The notes under the pieces are model-generated. The model did no database searches, was not told the DNA's origin, and was given only the letters and a program-made list of their open reading frames with translations. A stretch of 64,000 nucleotides of DNA from Paractinoplanes toevensis (GTDB taxonomy: Bacteria > Actinomycetota > Actinomycetes > Mycobacteriales > Micromonosporaceae), in NCBI RefSeq assembly GCF_018332695.1, contig NZ_BOQN01000015.1:1-64000 (forward strand), written 5' to 3'. Shown here piece by piece: positions 42,671-51,675 of this stretch. Numbering within the stretch: the stretch's first letter is position 1; each line of letters begins with the position of its first letter. The translations under genes were made by a program, and so were the position numbers.

Positions 42671-44158
42671 TCAGACTGCGCAGCCACCGGTGGTAGCCGG
42701 CAGCGGCGCCGGAACACCGATCGTGGGCAGGCCCAGCGAGACGCCCTTGAGCTTCGGGGTGCGGCCCGCCTCGGACGCGTCGCCGGCCCGGGTGCGGCGG
42801 TGCGACAGCGGTTCCCCGTCGGCGTTGAGGTGGTGCGGGGCCGCGTAGGTGACCACGGTCTCGACGATGTCGCCGGGGCGCGGCACGGTGTCCCCGGTCG
42901 CGAAGTGCACCAGCCGGCCGTCCCGGGCGCGGCCGCTCATCCGGCCGGTCCGCTCGTCCTTGCGGCCCTCACCCACCGCGACCAGCACCTCGACCTTGGT
43001 GCCGACCAGCTTCTTGTTCTCTTCCCAGGTGATCTCCTCGAGGAGGGCGATCAGCCGGTTGTAGCGGTCCTGCACGACGGCCTTGGGGACCTGCTCCTCC
43101 ATCGTCGCGGCCGGGGTGCCGGGACGCTTCGAATACTGGAAGGTGAAGGCGCTGGAGAACCGGGCCCGGCGAACCACCTCGAGGGTCTGCTCGAAGTCTT
43201 CCTCGGTCTCGCCCGGGAAGCCGACGATGATGTCGGTGGTGATCGCGGCGTCCGGCATCGCGGCCCGGACCTTGTCGATGATGCCCAGGTATTTCTCCTG
43301 GCGGTAACTGCGGCGCATGACCTTGAGCAGCCGGTCGGAGCCGGACTGCAGCGGCATGTGCAGCGAGTGGCAGACGTTCGGCGTCTCGGCCATCGCGGCG
43401 ATCACGTCGTCGGTGAAGTCCTTCGGGTGCGGGCTGGTGAACCGCACCCGCTCGAGCCCCTCGATCTCGCCGGTGGCGCGCAGCAGCTTGCCGAAGGCGA
43501 GCCGGTCGCCGAACTCGACGCCGTAGGAGTTGACGTTCTGCCCGAGCAGCGTGACCTCGAGGACGCCCTCCTTCGTCAGGGCCTCGACCTCGGCCAGGAT
43601 CTCGCCCGGGCGACGATCTTTCTCCTTGCCCCGCAGCGACGGCACGATGCAGAAGGTGCAGGTGTTGTTGCAGCCCACCGAGATCGACACCCAGCCGGCG
43701 TAGGTCGACTCGCGCTTGGTCGGCAGGGTCGACGGGAACACCTCGAGCGACTCGAGGATCTCGACCTCGGCCTCCTCGTTGTGCCGGGCGCGTTCGAGCA
43801 GCGCCGGCAACGAGCCGATGTTGTGGGTGCCGAAGACGACGTCGACCCAGGGTGCCTTCTTGACGATGTCGCCGCGGTCCTTCTGCGCCAGGCAGCCACC
43901 CACGGCGATCTGCATGCCCGGGTGCTTGAGCTTCGTGGGGCGCAGGTGGCCCAGGTTGCCGTAGAGGCGGTTGTCGGCGTTCTCCCGGACCGCGCACGTG
44001 TTGAAGACCACGACGTCGGCCGCGTCCGGGTTGGCGGCCCGCACATAGCCCGCATCCTCCATCAGGCCGGAGATGCGCTCGCTATCGTGCACGTTCATCT
44101 GGCAGCCGTAGGTGCGCACGTCGTAGGTGCGCGCGCTGCTCTGAGTCTCGGTAGTCAT
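42671..44158 (-). CDS. miaB: tRNA-2-methylthio-N6-dimethylallyladenosine synthase
   Basis: MiaB is a radical-SAM methylthiotransferase acting on i6A37 of tRNA after MiaA. The 495-residue protein has the UPF0004 domain with three cluster cysteines ([20 protein letters not shown]), the radical-SAM motif GCNNTCTFC (CxxxCxxC), and the C-terminal TRAM domain (about 375-445). It has about 45 residues beyond TRAM, rich in Gly and Pro. It lies 21 bp downstream of a small conserved gene on the same strand. Confidence 0.96.
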   Translation of the reverse strand: MTTETQSSARTYDVRTYGCQMNVHDSERISGLMEDAGYVRAANPDAADVVVFNTCAVRENADNRLYGNLGHLRPTKLKHPGMQIAVGGCLAQKDRGDIVKKAPWVDVVFGTHNIGSLPALLERARHNEEAEVEILESLEVFPSTLPTKRESTYAGWVSISVGCNNTCTFCIVPSLRGKEKDRRPGEILAEVEALTKEGVLEVTLLGQNVNSYGVEFGDRLAFGKLLRATGEIEGLERVRFTSPHPKDFTDDVIAAMAETPNVCHSLHMPLQSGSDRLLKVMRRSYRQEKYLGIIDKVRAAMPDAAITTDIIVGFPGETEEDFEQTLEVVRRARFSSAFTFQYSKRPGTPAATMEEQVPKAVVQDRYNRLIALLEEITWEENKKLVGTKVEVLVAVGEGRKDERTGRMSGRARDGRLVHFATGDTVPRPGDIVETVVTYAAPHHLNADGEPLSHRRTRAGDASEAGRTPKLKGVSLGLPTIGVPAPLPATTGGCAV

Positions 44159-44179
44159 GGCAATTGACCAGGGTACTGC

Positions 44180-44620
44180 TTACGCGGCCGCGGGCCGCTC
44201 CGGCGTACGGTCACAATCTCCGTTGCACGGGCGCAAACCCCGCCGTTCCGGCCCGTCGTCGGTCTCGATCTCGTCGACGTGCACCAGGCGCAGCGTGCCG
44301 TCCGGCTCGGCCAGAACGTACCGCGAGGGGTTGAGGGAGTCGTCCGGCAGCAGGACCGCGGCATCGAGCCGGACCGCGACGGCGCTCGCGGCCGTCGCCT
44401 CGGTCACCTCGGCCGGCGCCAGATAGATGTCGGCAAGTGTCGGGAAGTCGCCGCCGACCAGGTAGACGTCGCACATCACCGCATCGCCCGCGCCCAGCGG
44501 CGTCACGGTGCGTTCCAGCGTGCCGGCGATGGCGCCGCACACGCGATCCGCGTCAATTCGTTTTCCGATCGCCCAGTTCCACAGGCCGGGTGTCGGATCC
44601 CCGTCAGCCATACCGAACAT
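44180..44620 (-). CDS. Conserved hypothetical protein upstream of miaB
   Basis: The product of about 146 residues is soluble and acidic, with no family I recognise. It starts near MFGMADGDPTPGLWNW and ends in a Cys-containing tail (CNGDCDRTP). Starts at TTG 44629, ATG 44620 and ATG 44611 are possible. It lies 21 bp before miaB on the same strand, so is likely co-transcribed with it. It has no signal peptide or membrane segment. Confidence 0.65.
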   Translation of the reverse strand: MFGMADGDPTPGLWNWAIGKRIDADRVCGAIAGTLERTVTPLGAGDAVMCDVYLVGGDFPTLADIYLAPAEVTEATAASAVAVRLDAAVLLPDDSLNPSRYVLAEPDGTLRLVHVDEIETDDGPERRGLRPCNGDCDRTPERPAAA

Positions 44621-44751
44621 GGTGGACAATGCCTGGGCCTTCCATCAGTTAAGTTACCGCTCCGTGACCATTCTCGGTGCGAACCGATACAACGGTCCAA
44701 TTAGAGTGTGCCCATCCGGGTGATCCACGACGAACGGACGGTGGTTCAACA

Positions 44752-45495
44752 GTGTCCGACGAGGCTCTCATCGTCCTCGAGAACGTCAACAAATACTTCG
44801 GTCCGCTGCACGTGCTCGACGACGTGAACCTCTCGGTCGCCCGCGGCGAGGTGGTCGTCGTGATCGGACCGTCCGGGTCCGGCAAGTCCACGCTCTGCCG
44901 CGCGATCAATCGGCTGGAACCGATCAATTCGGGCACCATCACGTTCGACGGCCGGCCGCTGCCCGCCGAGGGCCGGGCCCTCGCCCGCCTGCGCAGCGAG
45001 GTCGGCATGGTGTTCCAGTCCTTCAATCTCTTCGCGCACAAGACGATCCTGCAGAACGTGATGCTCGGGCCGATCAAGGTGCGTAAGGAGAAATCCGTCG
45101 AAGTCCGCGAGCGGGCCATGGCGCTGCTCGACCGGGTCGGCATCGGCAACCAGGCGGAGAAATATCCCGCCCAGCTGTCCGGCGGTCAGCAGCAGCGGGT
45201 GGCGATCGCCCGGGCCCTCGCGATGCAGCCCAAGGCGCTGCTCTTCGACGAGCCGACCAGCGCGCTCGACCCCGAGATGGTGGGCGAGGTCCTCGACGTG
45301 ATGACCTCCCTCGCCCGGGAGGGGATGACCATGGTGGTGGTCACCCACGAGATGGGCTTCGCGCGGCATGCCGCCAACCGAGTGGTGTTCATGGCCGATG
45401 GCCAACTCGTCGAGCAGGCGCCGCCCGCAGAGTTCTTCGCCAATCCGAAAAGCGATCGCGCCAAGGACTTTCTCTCCAAAATTCTTACCCATTGA
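44752..45495 (+). CDS. gluA: Amino-acid ABC transporter ATPase (GluA type)
   Basis: The 247-residue protein is the ATP-hydrolysing subunit of a polar amino-acid uptake system. It shows Walker [11 protein letters not shown]-loop VFQSFNLF, signature LSGGQQQ, Walker B LLFDEP and switch His in VVTHEMGF. It is first in a four-gene run with a binding lipoprotein and two permeases, the gluABCD order known for glutamate uptake in Corynebacterium and Streptomyces. The GTG at 44752 has GGTGG 7 nt upstream; the frame is open further but without a ribosome site. Confidence 0.93.
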   Translation: MSDEALIVLENVNKYFGPLHVLDDVNLSVARGEVVVVIGPSGSGKSTLCRAINRLEPINSGTITFDGRPLPAEGRALARLRSEVGMVFQSFNLFAHKTILQNVMLGPIKVRKEKSVEVRERAMALLDRVGIGNQAEKYPAQLSGGQQQRVAIARALAMQPKALLFDEPTSALDPEMVGEVLDVMTSLAREGMTMVVVTHEMGFARHAANRVVFMADGQLVEQAPPAEFFANPKSDRAKDFLSKILTH

Positions 45496-45538
45496 CTTTT
45501 TGTCCGCAGCGGAAGAAACGATTTCGAGGAGCGTAATC

Positions 45539-46411
45539 ATGCGCATCACCCGATTGGCAGCGACGTTCGGCGCAATGACCATGGCGCTCGCCGTGGCTGC
45601 CTGCGGTGGGGACGACTCGGGCACCGACAGCGGCAGCGGCAGCGGCAGCACCGCGTCGGGCATCGTCGGCAAGGCCGAGAAGGACAAGAAGCTGACCATC
45701 GGCGTCAAGGCCGACCAGCCCGGTCTGGGTCTGCAGACCGGCAGCACGTACACCGGTTTCGACATCGAGATCGGCAAGATCATCGCCAAGGGCCTCGGCG
45801 TCGACGAGAGCGGCATCACCTGGAAGACGACGGTCTCCGCCAACCGCGAGCCGTACATCCAGCAGGGCCAGGTCGACATCGTGGTGGCCACCTACACGAT
45901 CAACGACGAGCGCAAGCAGAAGGTCAACTTCGGCGGTCCGTACTTCATCGCCGGACAGGACCTGCTGGTGCCGACCGCGTCGACGATCACCGGCCCCGAC
46001 CAGCTGGCCGGCAAGAAGGTCTGCTCGGTGAGCGGCTCGACCCCGGCCAAGCGCATCCAGACCGACTACAAGGACGCCCAGCTGCAGCAGTTCGACTCGT
46101 ACTCGAAGTGCGTGACGGCGCTCGCCGGCGGCCAGGTCGACGCGGTCACCACCGACGACATCATCCTGGCCGGTTACGCGGCGCAGGATCAGTACGCGGG
46201 CAAGTTCAAGGTCGTCGGCAAGCCGTTCAGCACCGAGCCGTACGGCATCGGCGTGAAGAAGGACGACTCCGCGGGCTGCACCAAGATCAATGACATCCTG
46301 AAGGCGGCTGCCGCCGACGGGTCGTACAAGAAGGCCTGGGACGACACCCTCGGCAAGAGCGGCAAGGCCGCGCCCGAGCTGGACACCTCCAAGCTCACCA
46401 ACTGTTCCTGA
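45539..46411 (+). CDS. gluB: Amino-acid-binding lipoprotein (GluB type)
   Basis: The 290-residue product is the substrate-binding subunit, anchored outside the membrane. It has a lipoprotein signal with lipobox VAAC (Cys22), a Ser/Gly linker and a family 3 solute-binding domain (LTIGVKADQPGLG, YTGFDIEIGKIIAKGLG). Binding of glutamate or another polar amino acid is inferred from operon order. ATG 45539 has GAGGAG 7 nt upstream. A strong terminator follows the gene, so it may be made in excess over the permeases, as binding proteins usually are. Confidence 0.93.
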   Translation: MRITRLAATFGAMTMALAVAACGGDDSGTDSGSGSGSTASGIVGKAEKDKKLTIGVKADQPGLGLQTGSTYTGFDIEIGKIIAKGLGVDESGITWKTTVSANREPYIQQGQVDIVVATYTINDERKQKVNFGGPYFIAGQDLLVPTASTITGPDQLAGKKVCSVSGSTPAKRIQTDYKDAQLQQFDSYSKCVTALAGGQVDAVTTDDIILAGYAAQDQYAGKFKVVGKPFSTEPYGIGVKKDDSAGCTKINDILKAAAADGSYKKAWDDTLGKSGKAAPELDTSKLTNCS

Positions 46412-46424
46412 TCTCCCGGTAATC

Positions 46425-46462
46425 GGCGGGGCCGGTCATCCGGCCCCGCCTTCGGTTTTTTG
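46425..46462 (+). terminator. Intra-operon terminator between gluB and gluC
   Basis: A perfect 11-bp stem (GGCGGGGCCGG with its complement) around TCAT, followed by TTCGGTTTTTT. The gluC start is only 10 bp after the T run. It should stop most transcripts after the binding protein and let some pass to the permease genes. Confidence 0.9.
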
Positions 46463-46472
46463 AAGGGCGGCC

Positions 46473-47147
46473 ATGGACGTCTTTTCCGATTCGTACAATC
46501 TCGACGTTTATGTGACTGGGTTCCTCTGGATCCTGAAGCTCACGGCCGCCGGCACGGTCGGCGCTCTGGTCATCGGCACACTGCTGGCGGCGATGCGGGT
46601 CTCCCCCGTGCCGGTGCTGCGCGCCTTCGGGACCGCCTGGGTGAACATCTTCCGGAACACGCCGCTCACCCTGATCATCTTCTTCTGTTACTTCGGCCTG
46701 TACTCGACGCTCGGCGTCACGCTCTCCGACGACCTCGAGCTCAACAACTACTGGCTCGGTGTCGTCGGCCTGTCGGTCTACACCGCCGCGTTCGTCTGCG
46801 AGGCGATCCGCTCCGGCATCAACACCGTGCCGGCCGGGCAGGCCGAAGCGGCCCGGGCGATCGGCATGACGTTCCGGCAGACCCTCACGATGATCGTGCT
46901 CCCCCAGGCCGGCCGCGCCGTGGTCGCGCCGCTGGGCAGCATCCTCATCGCGCTCTGCAAGAACGCGACCATCGTCGGCACGATCGGCCTCATGGAGTCG
47001 TCGAACGCCATGAAGGATCTGATCAACTCGAACGGCGACAAGGTCTTCACGATCTTCTTCATCTTCGCCGGCACGTTCGCGATCGTCCTCATCCCCACCG
47101 GCTACGGCTTCGGCTGGCTGGCCAACCGACTGGCGGTGAAGCGATGA
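46473..47147 (+). CDS. gluC: Amino-acid ABC transporter permease (GluC type)
   Basis: The 224-residue membrane protein is one of two permease subunits. It has about five membrane helices and the HisMQ-family EAA loop (AIRSGINTVPAGQAEAARAIGM), which contacts the ATPase. AGGGCGG precedes the ATG. Its stop overlaps the gluD start by 4 bp (ATGA), so the two permeases are translationally coupled and made in equal amounts. Confidence 0.93.
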   Translation: MDVFSDSYNLDVYVTGFLWILKLTAAGTVGALVIGTLLAAMRVSPVPVLRAFGTAWVNIFRNTPLTLIIFFCYFGLYSTLGVTLSDDLELNNYWLGVVGLSVYTAAFVCEAIRSGINTVPAGQAEAARAIGMTFRQTLTMIVLPQAGRAVVAPLGSILIALCKNATIVGTIGLMESSNAMKDLINSNGDKVFTIFFIFAGTFAIVLIPTGYGFGWLANRLAVKR

Positions 47148-48010
47148 GCACCGACGCTGTTCTCTACGATCACCCGGGGCCTCGCGCCCGCGCCCGCAAC
47201 CGGATCCTCACGGTCGTCTTCGGGGTGGTGCTGCTCGGGCTGCTCTACTGGATCTACCGCCGGTTCGACGAGAAGGGCCAGTGGGCCGGCAGCCTGTGGA
47301 AGCCGTTCACCCAGAGCAGCACCTGGACCGACTACATCCTGCCCGGCCTGCAGGGCACCCTTCAGGCCGCCGCCATCGCCATGGTGCTGTCGCTCGCCTT
47401 CGGCATCCTCTTCGCCGTCGGCCGCCTCTCCGACCACTGGTGGCTACGCATCCCGGCCGGCATCGTGGTCGAGTTCTTCCGGGCCGTACCCCTGCTGTTG
47501 ATGATGTTCTTCATCTTCTTCGGCATCCCGTTCGTCACCGAGAAACCCATGTCCCCGCTCTGGGCCGTGGTCATCGCGCTGACGCTGTACAACGGGTCGG
47601 TGCTGGCCGAGGCCTTCCGGGCCGGCGTGCGATCGGTGCCGCGCGGGCAGAGCGAGGCGGCCTACGCGATCGGCATGCGCAAGGGCCAGGTGATGGGCCA
47701 GATCCTCATCCCGCAGGCGGCCCGGGCCATGCTGCCGGTGATCGTCAGCCAGCTGGTGGTGCTGGTCAAGGACACCGCGCTCGGCTACATCATCAGCTAC
47801 AGCGAGCTGCTCCAGCTGGGCGTCAACAACGTCGCCGCCAACTTCGGCAACGTCATCCAGGCCGCGATGGTGGCCGCCGTCATCTACATCGCGGTGAACT
47901 CGACGCTGACCGCCGTGGCCGGCTGGCTCAGCAAGCGCACCCGCCGCAGCGGCAAGGCTCCGCGCGCGCCCCGGCCGGCCGGCGCCCTGGTCGGCACCGC
48001 CGAGCCCTAG
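47144..48010 (+). CDS. gluD: Amino-acid ABC transporter permease (GluD type)
   Basis: The 288-residue second permease has about six membrane helices, the first (about 22-40) preceded by an Arg-rich cytoplasmic stretch, and the EAA loop (AFRAGVRSVPRGQSEAAYAIGM). Its basic C-terminal tail (SKRTRRSGKAPRAPRP) is cytoplasmic. ATG 47144 lies inside the end of gluC. It converges on rny with 7 bp between stops and no obvious terminator. Confidence 0.93.
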   Translation: MSTDAVLYDHPGPRARARNRILTVVFGVVLLGLLYWIYRRFDEKGQWAGSLWKPFTQSSTWTDYILPGLQGTLQAAAIAMVLSLAFGILFAVGRLSDHWWLRIPAGIVVEFFRAVPLLLMMFFIFFGIPFVTEKPMSPLWAVVIALTLYNGSVLAEAFRAGVRSVPRGQSEAAYAIGMRKGQVMGQILIPQAARAMLPVIVSQLVVLVKDTALGYIISYSELLQLGVNNVAANFGNVIQAAMVAAVIYIAVNSTLTAVAGWLSKRTRRSGKAPRAPRPAGALVGTAEP

Positions 48011-48017
48011 GACCGAT

Positions 48018-49742
48018 CTACCGGGCCAGTTCGGTGACGCGGGATTCGCGAACCACCGTGACACGGATCTGGCCCGGGTAGGTCAGCTCTTCCTCGATCT
48101 GCTTCGCCACGTCGCGGGCCAGGACGGCCGCGCCGATGTCGTCGATGTCCTCGGGGCGGACCATCACCCGGATCTCGCGGCCCGCCTGCATCGCGAAGAC
48201 CTTCTCCACCCCGACCTTGCCGGCCGCGATCTCCTCGATCCGCTCGAGGCGCTTGACGTACGCCTCCAGGCTCTCCCGCCGGGCGCCCGGGCGACCGCCC
48301 GAGCAGGCGTCCGCCGCCTGGGTGAGGACCGCCTCGATGGTCTGCGGCTGCACCTCGTTGTGGTGCGCCTCGATCGCGTGGACCACGTCCTCCGACTCGC
48401 CGTACTTCCGGGCCAGGTCCGCGCCGATCAGCGCGTGGCTGCCCTCCACCTCGTGGGTCAGCGCCTTGCCGATGTCGTGCAGGAAGGCGGCCCGCTTCAT
48501 CGACGGGATGTCCAGGCCCAGCTCGGCCGCCATGATGCCGGCGATGTGCGCGGTCTCGACGAGGTGCTTCAGAACGTTCTGGCCATAGCTGGTGCGGTAG
48601 CGCAGCCGGCCGAGCAGCTTCGCCAGCTCCGGGTGGATGTCGGTGATGCCGACGTCGACCAGCGCCTCCTCGGCGGCCCGGTCGCAGAGCCGGTCCACCT
48701 CGTTCTTGGCGCTGTCGAAGACCTCCTCGATGCGGTGCGGGTGGATGCGGCCGTCCAGGACCAGCTTCTCCAGGGTCAGCCGGCCGACCTCCCGGCGAAC
48801 CGGATCGAAGCAGGACAGCAGCACCGCCTCCGGGGTGTCGTCGATGATCAGGTTGACCCCGGTGACCGACTCGAACGCCCGGATGTTGCGGCCCTCGCGG
48901 CCGATGATCCGGCCCTTCATCTCGTCACTCGGCAGGTGCAGCACGCTGACCACGCTCTCCGAGGTCTGTTCGCTGGCGATCCGCTGGATGGCGTCGACGA
49001 CGATGCGGCGGGCCCGGGTGTCGGCCGTGTTCTTGGCGTCACTCTCGATGTCCCGCACCATGATCGCGGCTTCCCGCTTGGCCTGCGCCTCGATGTCCGC
49101 CACCAGCTCGGCGCGGGCTGCCTCGGCGGTCAGGCTCGCGATCCGCTCCAGCTCACGGCGCTTCTGCTCCTCCTGCTTGGTGATCTCCGCCTCGCGCGCT
49201 GTGAGAGCGCTTTCCCGACCCGCGAGATCCGCGTCCTGCGTTGCCAGCCGGCGTTCCCGCTCGACCAGCCGCTCCACCTCGTCGCCGTGCAACCGCTCCC
49301 GCTCGTCGATCCGGGCCGCGCGGCGCTCGACCTCGGCGGCCTGCTCCTTCGCGGTCGCGTTCAGCAGGGCCACCTCCCGCTCACCGGACCGGCGGGCCGC
49401 CGCACGGACCTGCTCGGCATCGGCCTCGGCCTGGCGGTGGGCGCGTTCCAGGATGGTGTCGGCCTCGCTGTGCGCGTCCTCCAGGACCCGGCGGGCCTCG
49501 GCCCGGGCCGAGGTGGCCTCGGCCTTGGCCGCGGCGACCTCGGCGCGTACGGAGGCGGCTTTGGCGTTCGCGTCCGCGACCTTCGCCTGGGCGGCGCCGA
49601 CCGCCTGCTCCTCGCGCTCCTGGGCGTTGGCACGGTCACTCTGCATCTGACGCAGCGCCCGCGCCCCGAACAGGAGCCCGGCCACCACCAGGGCGCCAAG
49701 GACGACGATCGCCACCACGAGCACCCAGTACGGGGCGGTCAT
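48018..49742 (-). CDS. rny: Ribonuclease Y
   Basis: RNase Y is a membrane-bound endoribonuclease that starts mRNA decay. The 574-residue protein has an N-terminal membrane helix (about 5-27), a long Ala/Glu/Arg-rich coiled coil (about 30-265), a KH domain (SDEMKGRIIGREGRNIRAFE) and an HD domain with metal motif FLHDIGKA, followed by the C-terminal domain. The ATG at 49742 immediately precedes the membrane helix; the frame is open further upstream, but those codons lack ribosome sites and conservation. It is a single-gene unit. Confidence 0.94.
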   Translation of the reverse strand: MTAPYWVLVVAIVVLGALVVAGLLFGARALRQMQSDRANAQEREEQAVGAAQAKVADANAKAASVRAEVAAAKAEATSARAEARRVLEDAHSEADTILERAHRQAEADAEQVRAAARRSGEREVALLNATAKEQAAEVERRAARIDERERLHGDEVERLVERERRLATQDADLAGRESALTAREAEITKQEEQKRRELERIASLTAEAARAELVADIEAQAKREAAIMVRDIESDAKNTADTRARRIVVDAIQRIASEQTSESVVSVLHLPSDEMKGRIIGREGRNIRAFESVTGVNLIIDDTPEAVLLSCFDPVRREVGRLTLEKLVLDGRIHPHRIEEVFDSAKNEVDRLCDRAAEEALVDVGITDIHPELAKLLGRLRYRTSYGQNVLKHLVETAHIAGIMAAELGLDIPSMKRAAFLHDIGKALTHEVEGSHALIGADLARKYGESEDVVHAIEAHHNEVQPQTIEAVLTQAADACSGGRPGARRESLEAYVKRLERIEEIAAGKVGVEKVFAMQAGREIRVMVRPEDIDDIGAAVLARDVAKQIEEELTYPGQIRVTVVRESRVTELAR

Positions 49743-50145
49743 CTCGCCGCGTCTCCCTTCACCGCCCGGCACGTTGTGCGCGCGCAGGCTGTCTGCGGGA
49801 TGCCCGACCAAGGCTCGTTGCAACCGCTGCGAGGCTGCGCCGAGCCACGGCGCGCACTGTTGTGGCACGCCGGACGCGACCGCCAAGTATGTCTCGCCAG
49901 GGGCGGCGCGGTCTGCCGCCGTCCTGGCCGAAAATGTTCGCTTTTAGTGACCCCTGGGGGTCACAAGTGATGCCGCAATGTAATGCGATCTATGTTGTGC
50001 TTGTTGCATGCGATGGTCGGACACACCTTGTGTAACGCGAGGCTAGGTCGCAAGTACCACTTCGGTCAAGGATCCATGATTCGCCCGGGTATGGGACGTA
50101 CGGCACAGACTTGCTTACCCGCAGCTCACGATCCTCGTGGGCAAT
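49743..50145. other. 403-bp intergenic region upstream of rny
   Basis: I see no convincing gene here. It holds the rny promoter region and an AT-richer core (about 49930-50060). An imperfectly spaced dyad GTGACCCC-TG-GGGGTCAC (49947-49964) could be an operator or hairpin. The sequence also lies downstream of the proline-rich protein gene, whose stop is at 50146; no strong terminator for it is visible. Confidence 0.5.
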
Positions 50146-51369
50146 TCAGGCGTACCTGTCCCATAGATCACGCATCGGCAGCCAGCTTCCCCCGAGCTGA
50201 TCTTCCCAATACGCGACGAGATTGGCGGATATGGGCGAATTCTCGTCGTCCCACCACAATCCCGCGACCGTTCGCGTCTCGCCGCCCTCGGTCACCCGGG
50301 ACGCGTTCTCAGCGTAGTGGCCCTGAACGCGGTTCGACGGCGCCGGACGCCGGAACGGCTCGAGAACACCGGGAGTGAGGGTGTGGGCCCCCAGGTTCTG
50401 GCTCTGCGCGACCTCCCACGCCGCGTTCTGATCCTCCACCGAGTTGTACTCGATGAAATACAGCGCCAGGCCGTCGAGGTTGCAGGCGACCCGGGTCGTC
50501 TCCCCCGCGCTGGCGGTGGGCCCGCCCGGCTGACCGCTGCGCTTGCAGTCCGACACGTAGGGCAGCCAGCCCTCGACGATCGCGTCCAGATCGGTGCCGG
50601 CGAAGACCGGCTTGTTGATCTTTGCCTGGTTCTGCTCGAACTTACCCAGCTCGACCGCCGCCGTGGGCTCGGCCGGCTCTGGCGCGGTGGCCCGCCCGGC
50701 GAACCAGCCACCCGTGCCGAACAGCAGAAGCCCGGCGACCAGACCCACGGCGACCCCGACGAACAGGCGGCCACGGCTCGGCGCCGGCGACGGCGCGATG
50801 CGACGGCCGCCGAAGGAGGACGGCGGCGAACTCAGCGGGTCGGCCACCGAGCTCGGGGTGACCGCGGGCCAGGCTCCGCTCTCGCCTTGGAACGGGCCGT
50901 AACCGTACGGATTGCCGCTGGTCGGGTTGGTGGCGTAGGGGTTGCCGCTCCTCGGGTCGACCGCGGAGTAGCCGTGGGAGGGCGCGAAGCCCTGGTTACC
51001 GGGTGCGGGAGCGCCACTCGCCGGGTCGGCGCTCGTCGGGATGCCGCTCACCGGGCTGCCAGGTGTCTGATAGGTCGTCGGGTAAGCCCCGCCGGCCGGG
51101 TAGTGAAGGCCGCCCATCGGGTCGGGGCCGGTCGAGTAGCCACCGGTGTGCGGTGCCGACTGCGGATAGTTCGCGTCGCCCCCGGGATATGCACCAGGGG
51201 CGGGCGGCGCAGGAGACTGCACCGGTATTTGCGGGTGCGCGGGAGGCGCGGAATTGACTGTGTCGGCCGGCGGGTAACCCGCGCTCTGCCCGACGATCGG
51301 AGCGGTCGGCTCGGCACCCTCTTGAAGGGGACCGTAGCCCCGCGCGTTGCTCTGCGAGTCCTCGGTCAC
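50146..51369 (-). CDS. Membrane-anchored protein with long Pro/Gly/Tyr-rich cytoplasmic region
   Basis: Of 407 residues, the first 190 are low-complexity and rich in Pro, Gly, Ser and Tyr, with spaced repeats such as RSGNPYATNPTSGNPYGYG. One membrane helix (about 202-225, LFVGVAVGLVAGLLLFGTGG) follows, and about 175 residues outside contain two Cys (VSDCKRS and VACNLDG) that may pair. This design is common among actinobacterial envelope proteins of unknown function. No family is recognised for the outer domain. Confidence 0.7.
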   Translation of the reverse strand: MTEDSQSNARGYGPLQEGAEPTAPIVGQSAGYPPADTVNSAPPAHPQIPVQSPAPPAPGAYPGGDANYPQSAPHTGGYSTGPDPMGGLHYPAGGAYPTTYQTPGSPVSGIPTSADPASGAPAPGNQGFAPSHGYSAVDPRSGNPYATNPTSGNPYGYGPFQGESGAWPAVTPSSVADPLSSPPSSFGGRRIAPSPAPSRGRLFVGVAVGLVAGLLLFGTGGWFAGRATAPEPAEPTAAVELGKFEQNQAKINKPVFAGTDLDAIVEGWLPYVSDCKRSGQPGGPTASAGETTRVACNLDGLALYFIEYNSVEDQNAAWEVAQSQNLGAHTLTPGVLEPFRRPAPSNRVQGHYAENASRVTEGGETRTVAGLWWDDENSPISANLVAYWEDQLGGSWLPMRDLWDRYA

Positions 51370-51675
51370 GACCCAGGAGATTACCAGCCAGTCGCCAACG
51401 CCGATGTCCCGCGAAGATCGTCAACGACGCTCCGCGCCCGACACGCCCCGTCCGACGCTCCGCACCCGACTTTCTCCGCCCGGCGAGGCTCGCCCCACAC
51501 TTCTCGCCCAGCGTTTCCCGCTCCACACTTCTCGCCCGGCGTTGTCGCCCGGCGGTTCCCGCCCCACACTTCTCGCCCAGCGTTCTCGCCCAGGGTTTCC
51601 CGCTCGGCGTTCCCGCTCCACACTTCTCGCCCAGCGTTCTCGCCCGGCATTTTCCGCGCGAGTGACGGGACCGGC
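51370..51675. other. 306-bp intergenic region dominated by degenerate repeats
   Basis: This stretch between the proline-rich protein and recX contains no convincing gene; the open frames in it encode only repeat translations. Most of it (about 51440-51660) is the modular repeat array described separately. The first 60 bp presumably hold the promoter of the proline-rich protein gene, read leftward. Confidence 0.6.
51440..51660. repeat. Degenerate 13-14 bp modular repeat array
   Basis: Successive blocks share the pattern C-R-G-C-G-T-T-Y-C-Y-C-G-C-C or its variant CCACACTTCTCGCC. The variant occurs at 51495, 51523, 51564 and 51618; the intervals of 28, 41 and 54 bp rise by exactly 13, as expected if whole modules are added. 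About 12 clear modules lie between 51495 and 51660, with more decayed copies before 51495. Confidence 0.7.

Noticed and set aside
49983..50378. 131-codon plus-strand frame upstream of rny
   Set aside because: It overlaps the end of the proline-rich protein gene in antisense and has no recognisable features.
51440..51660. CRISPR array
   Set aside because: Units are 13-14 bp and contiguous with no unique spacers, and no cas genes occur in the window.
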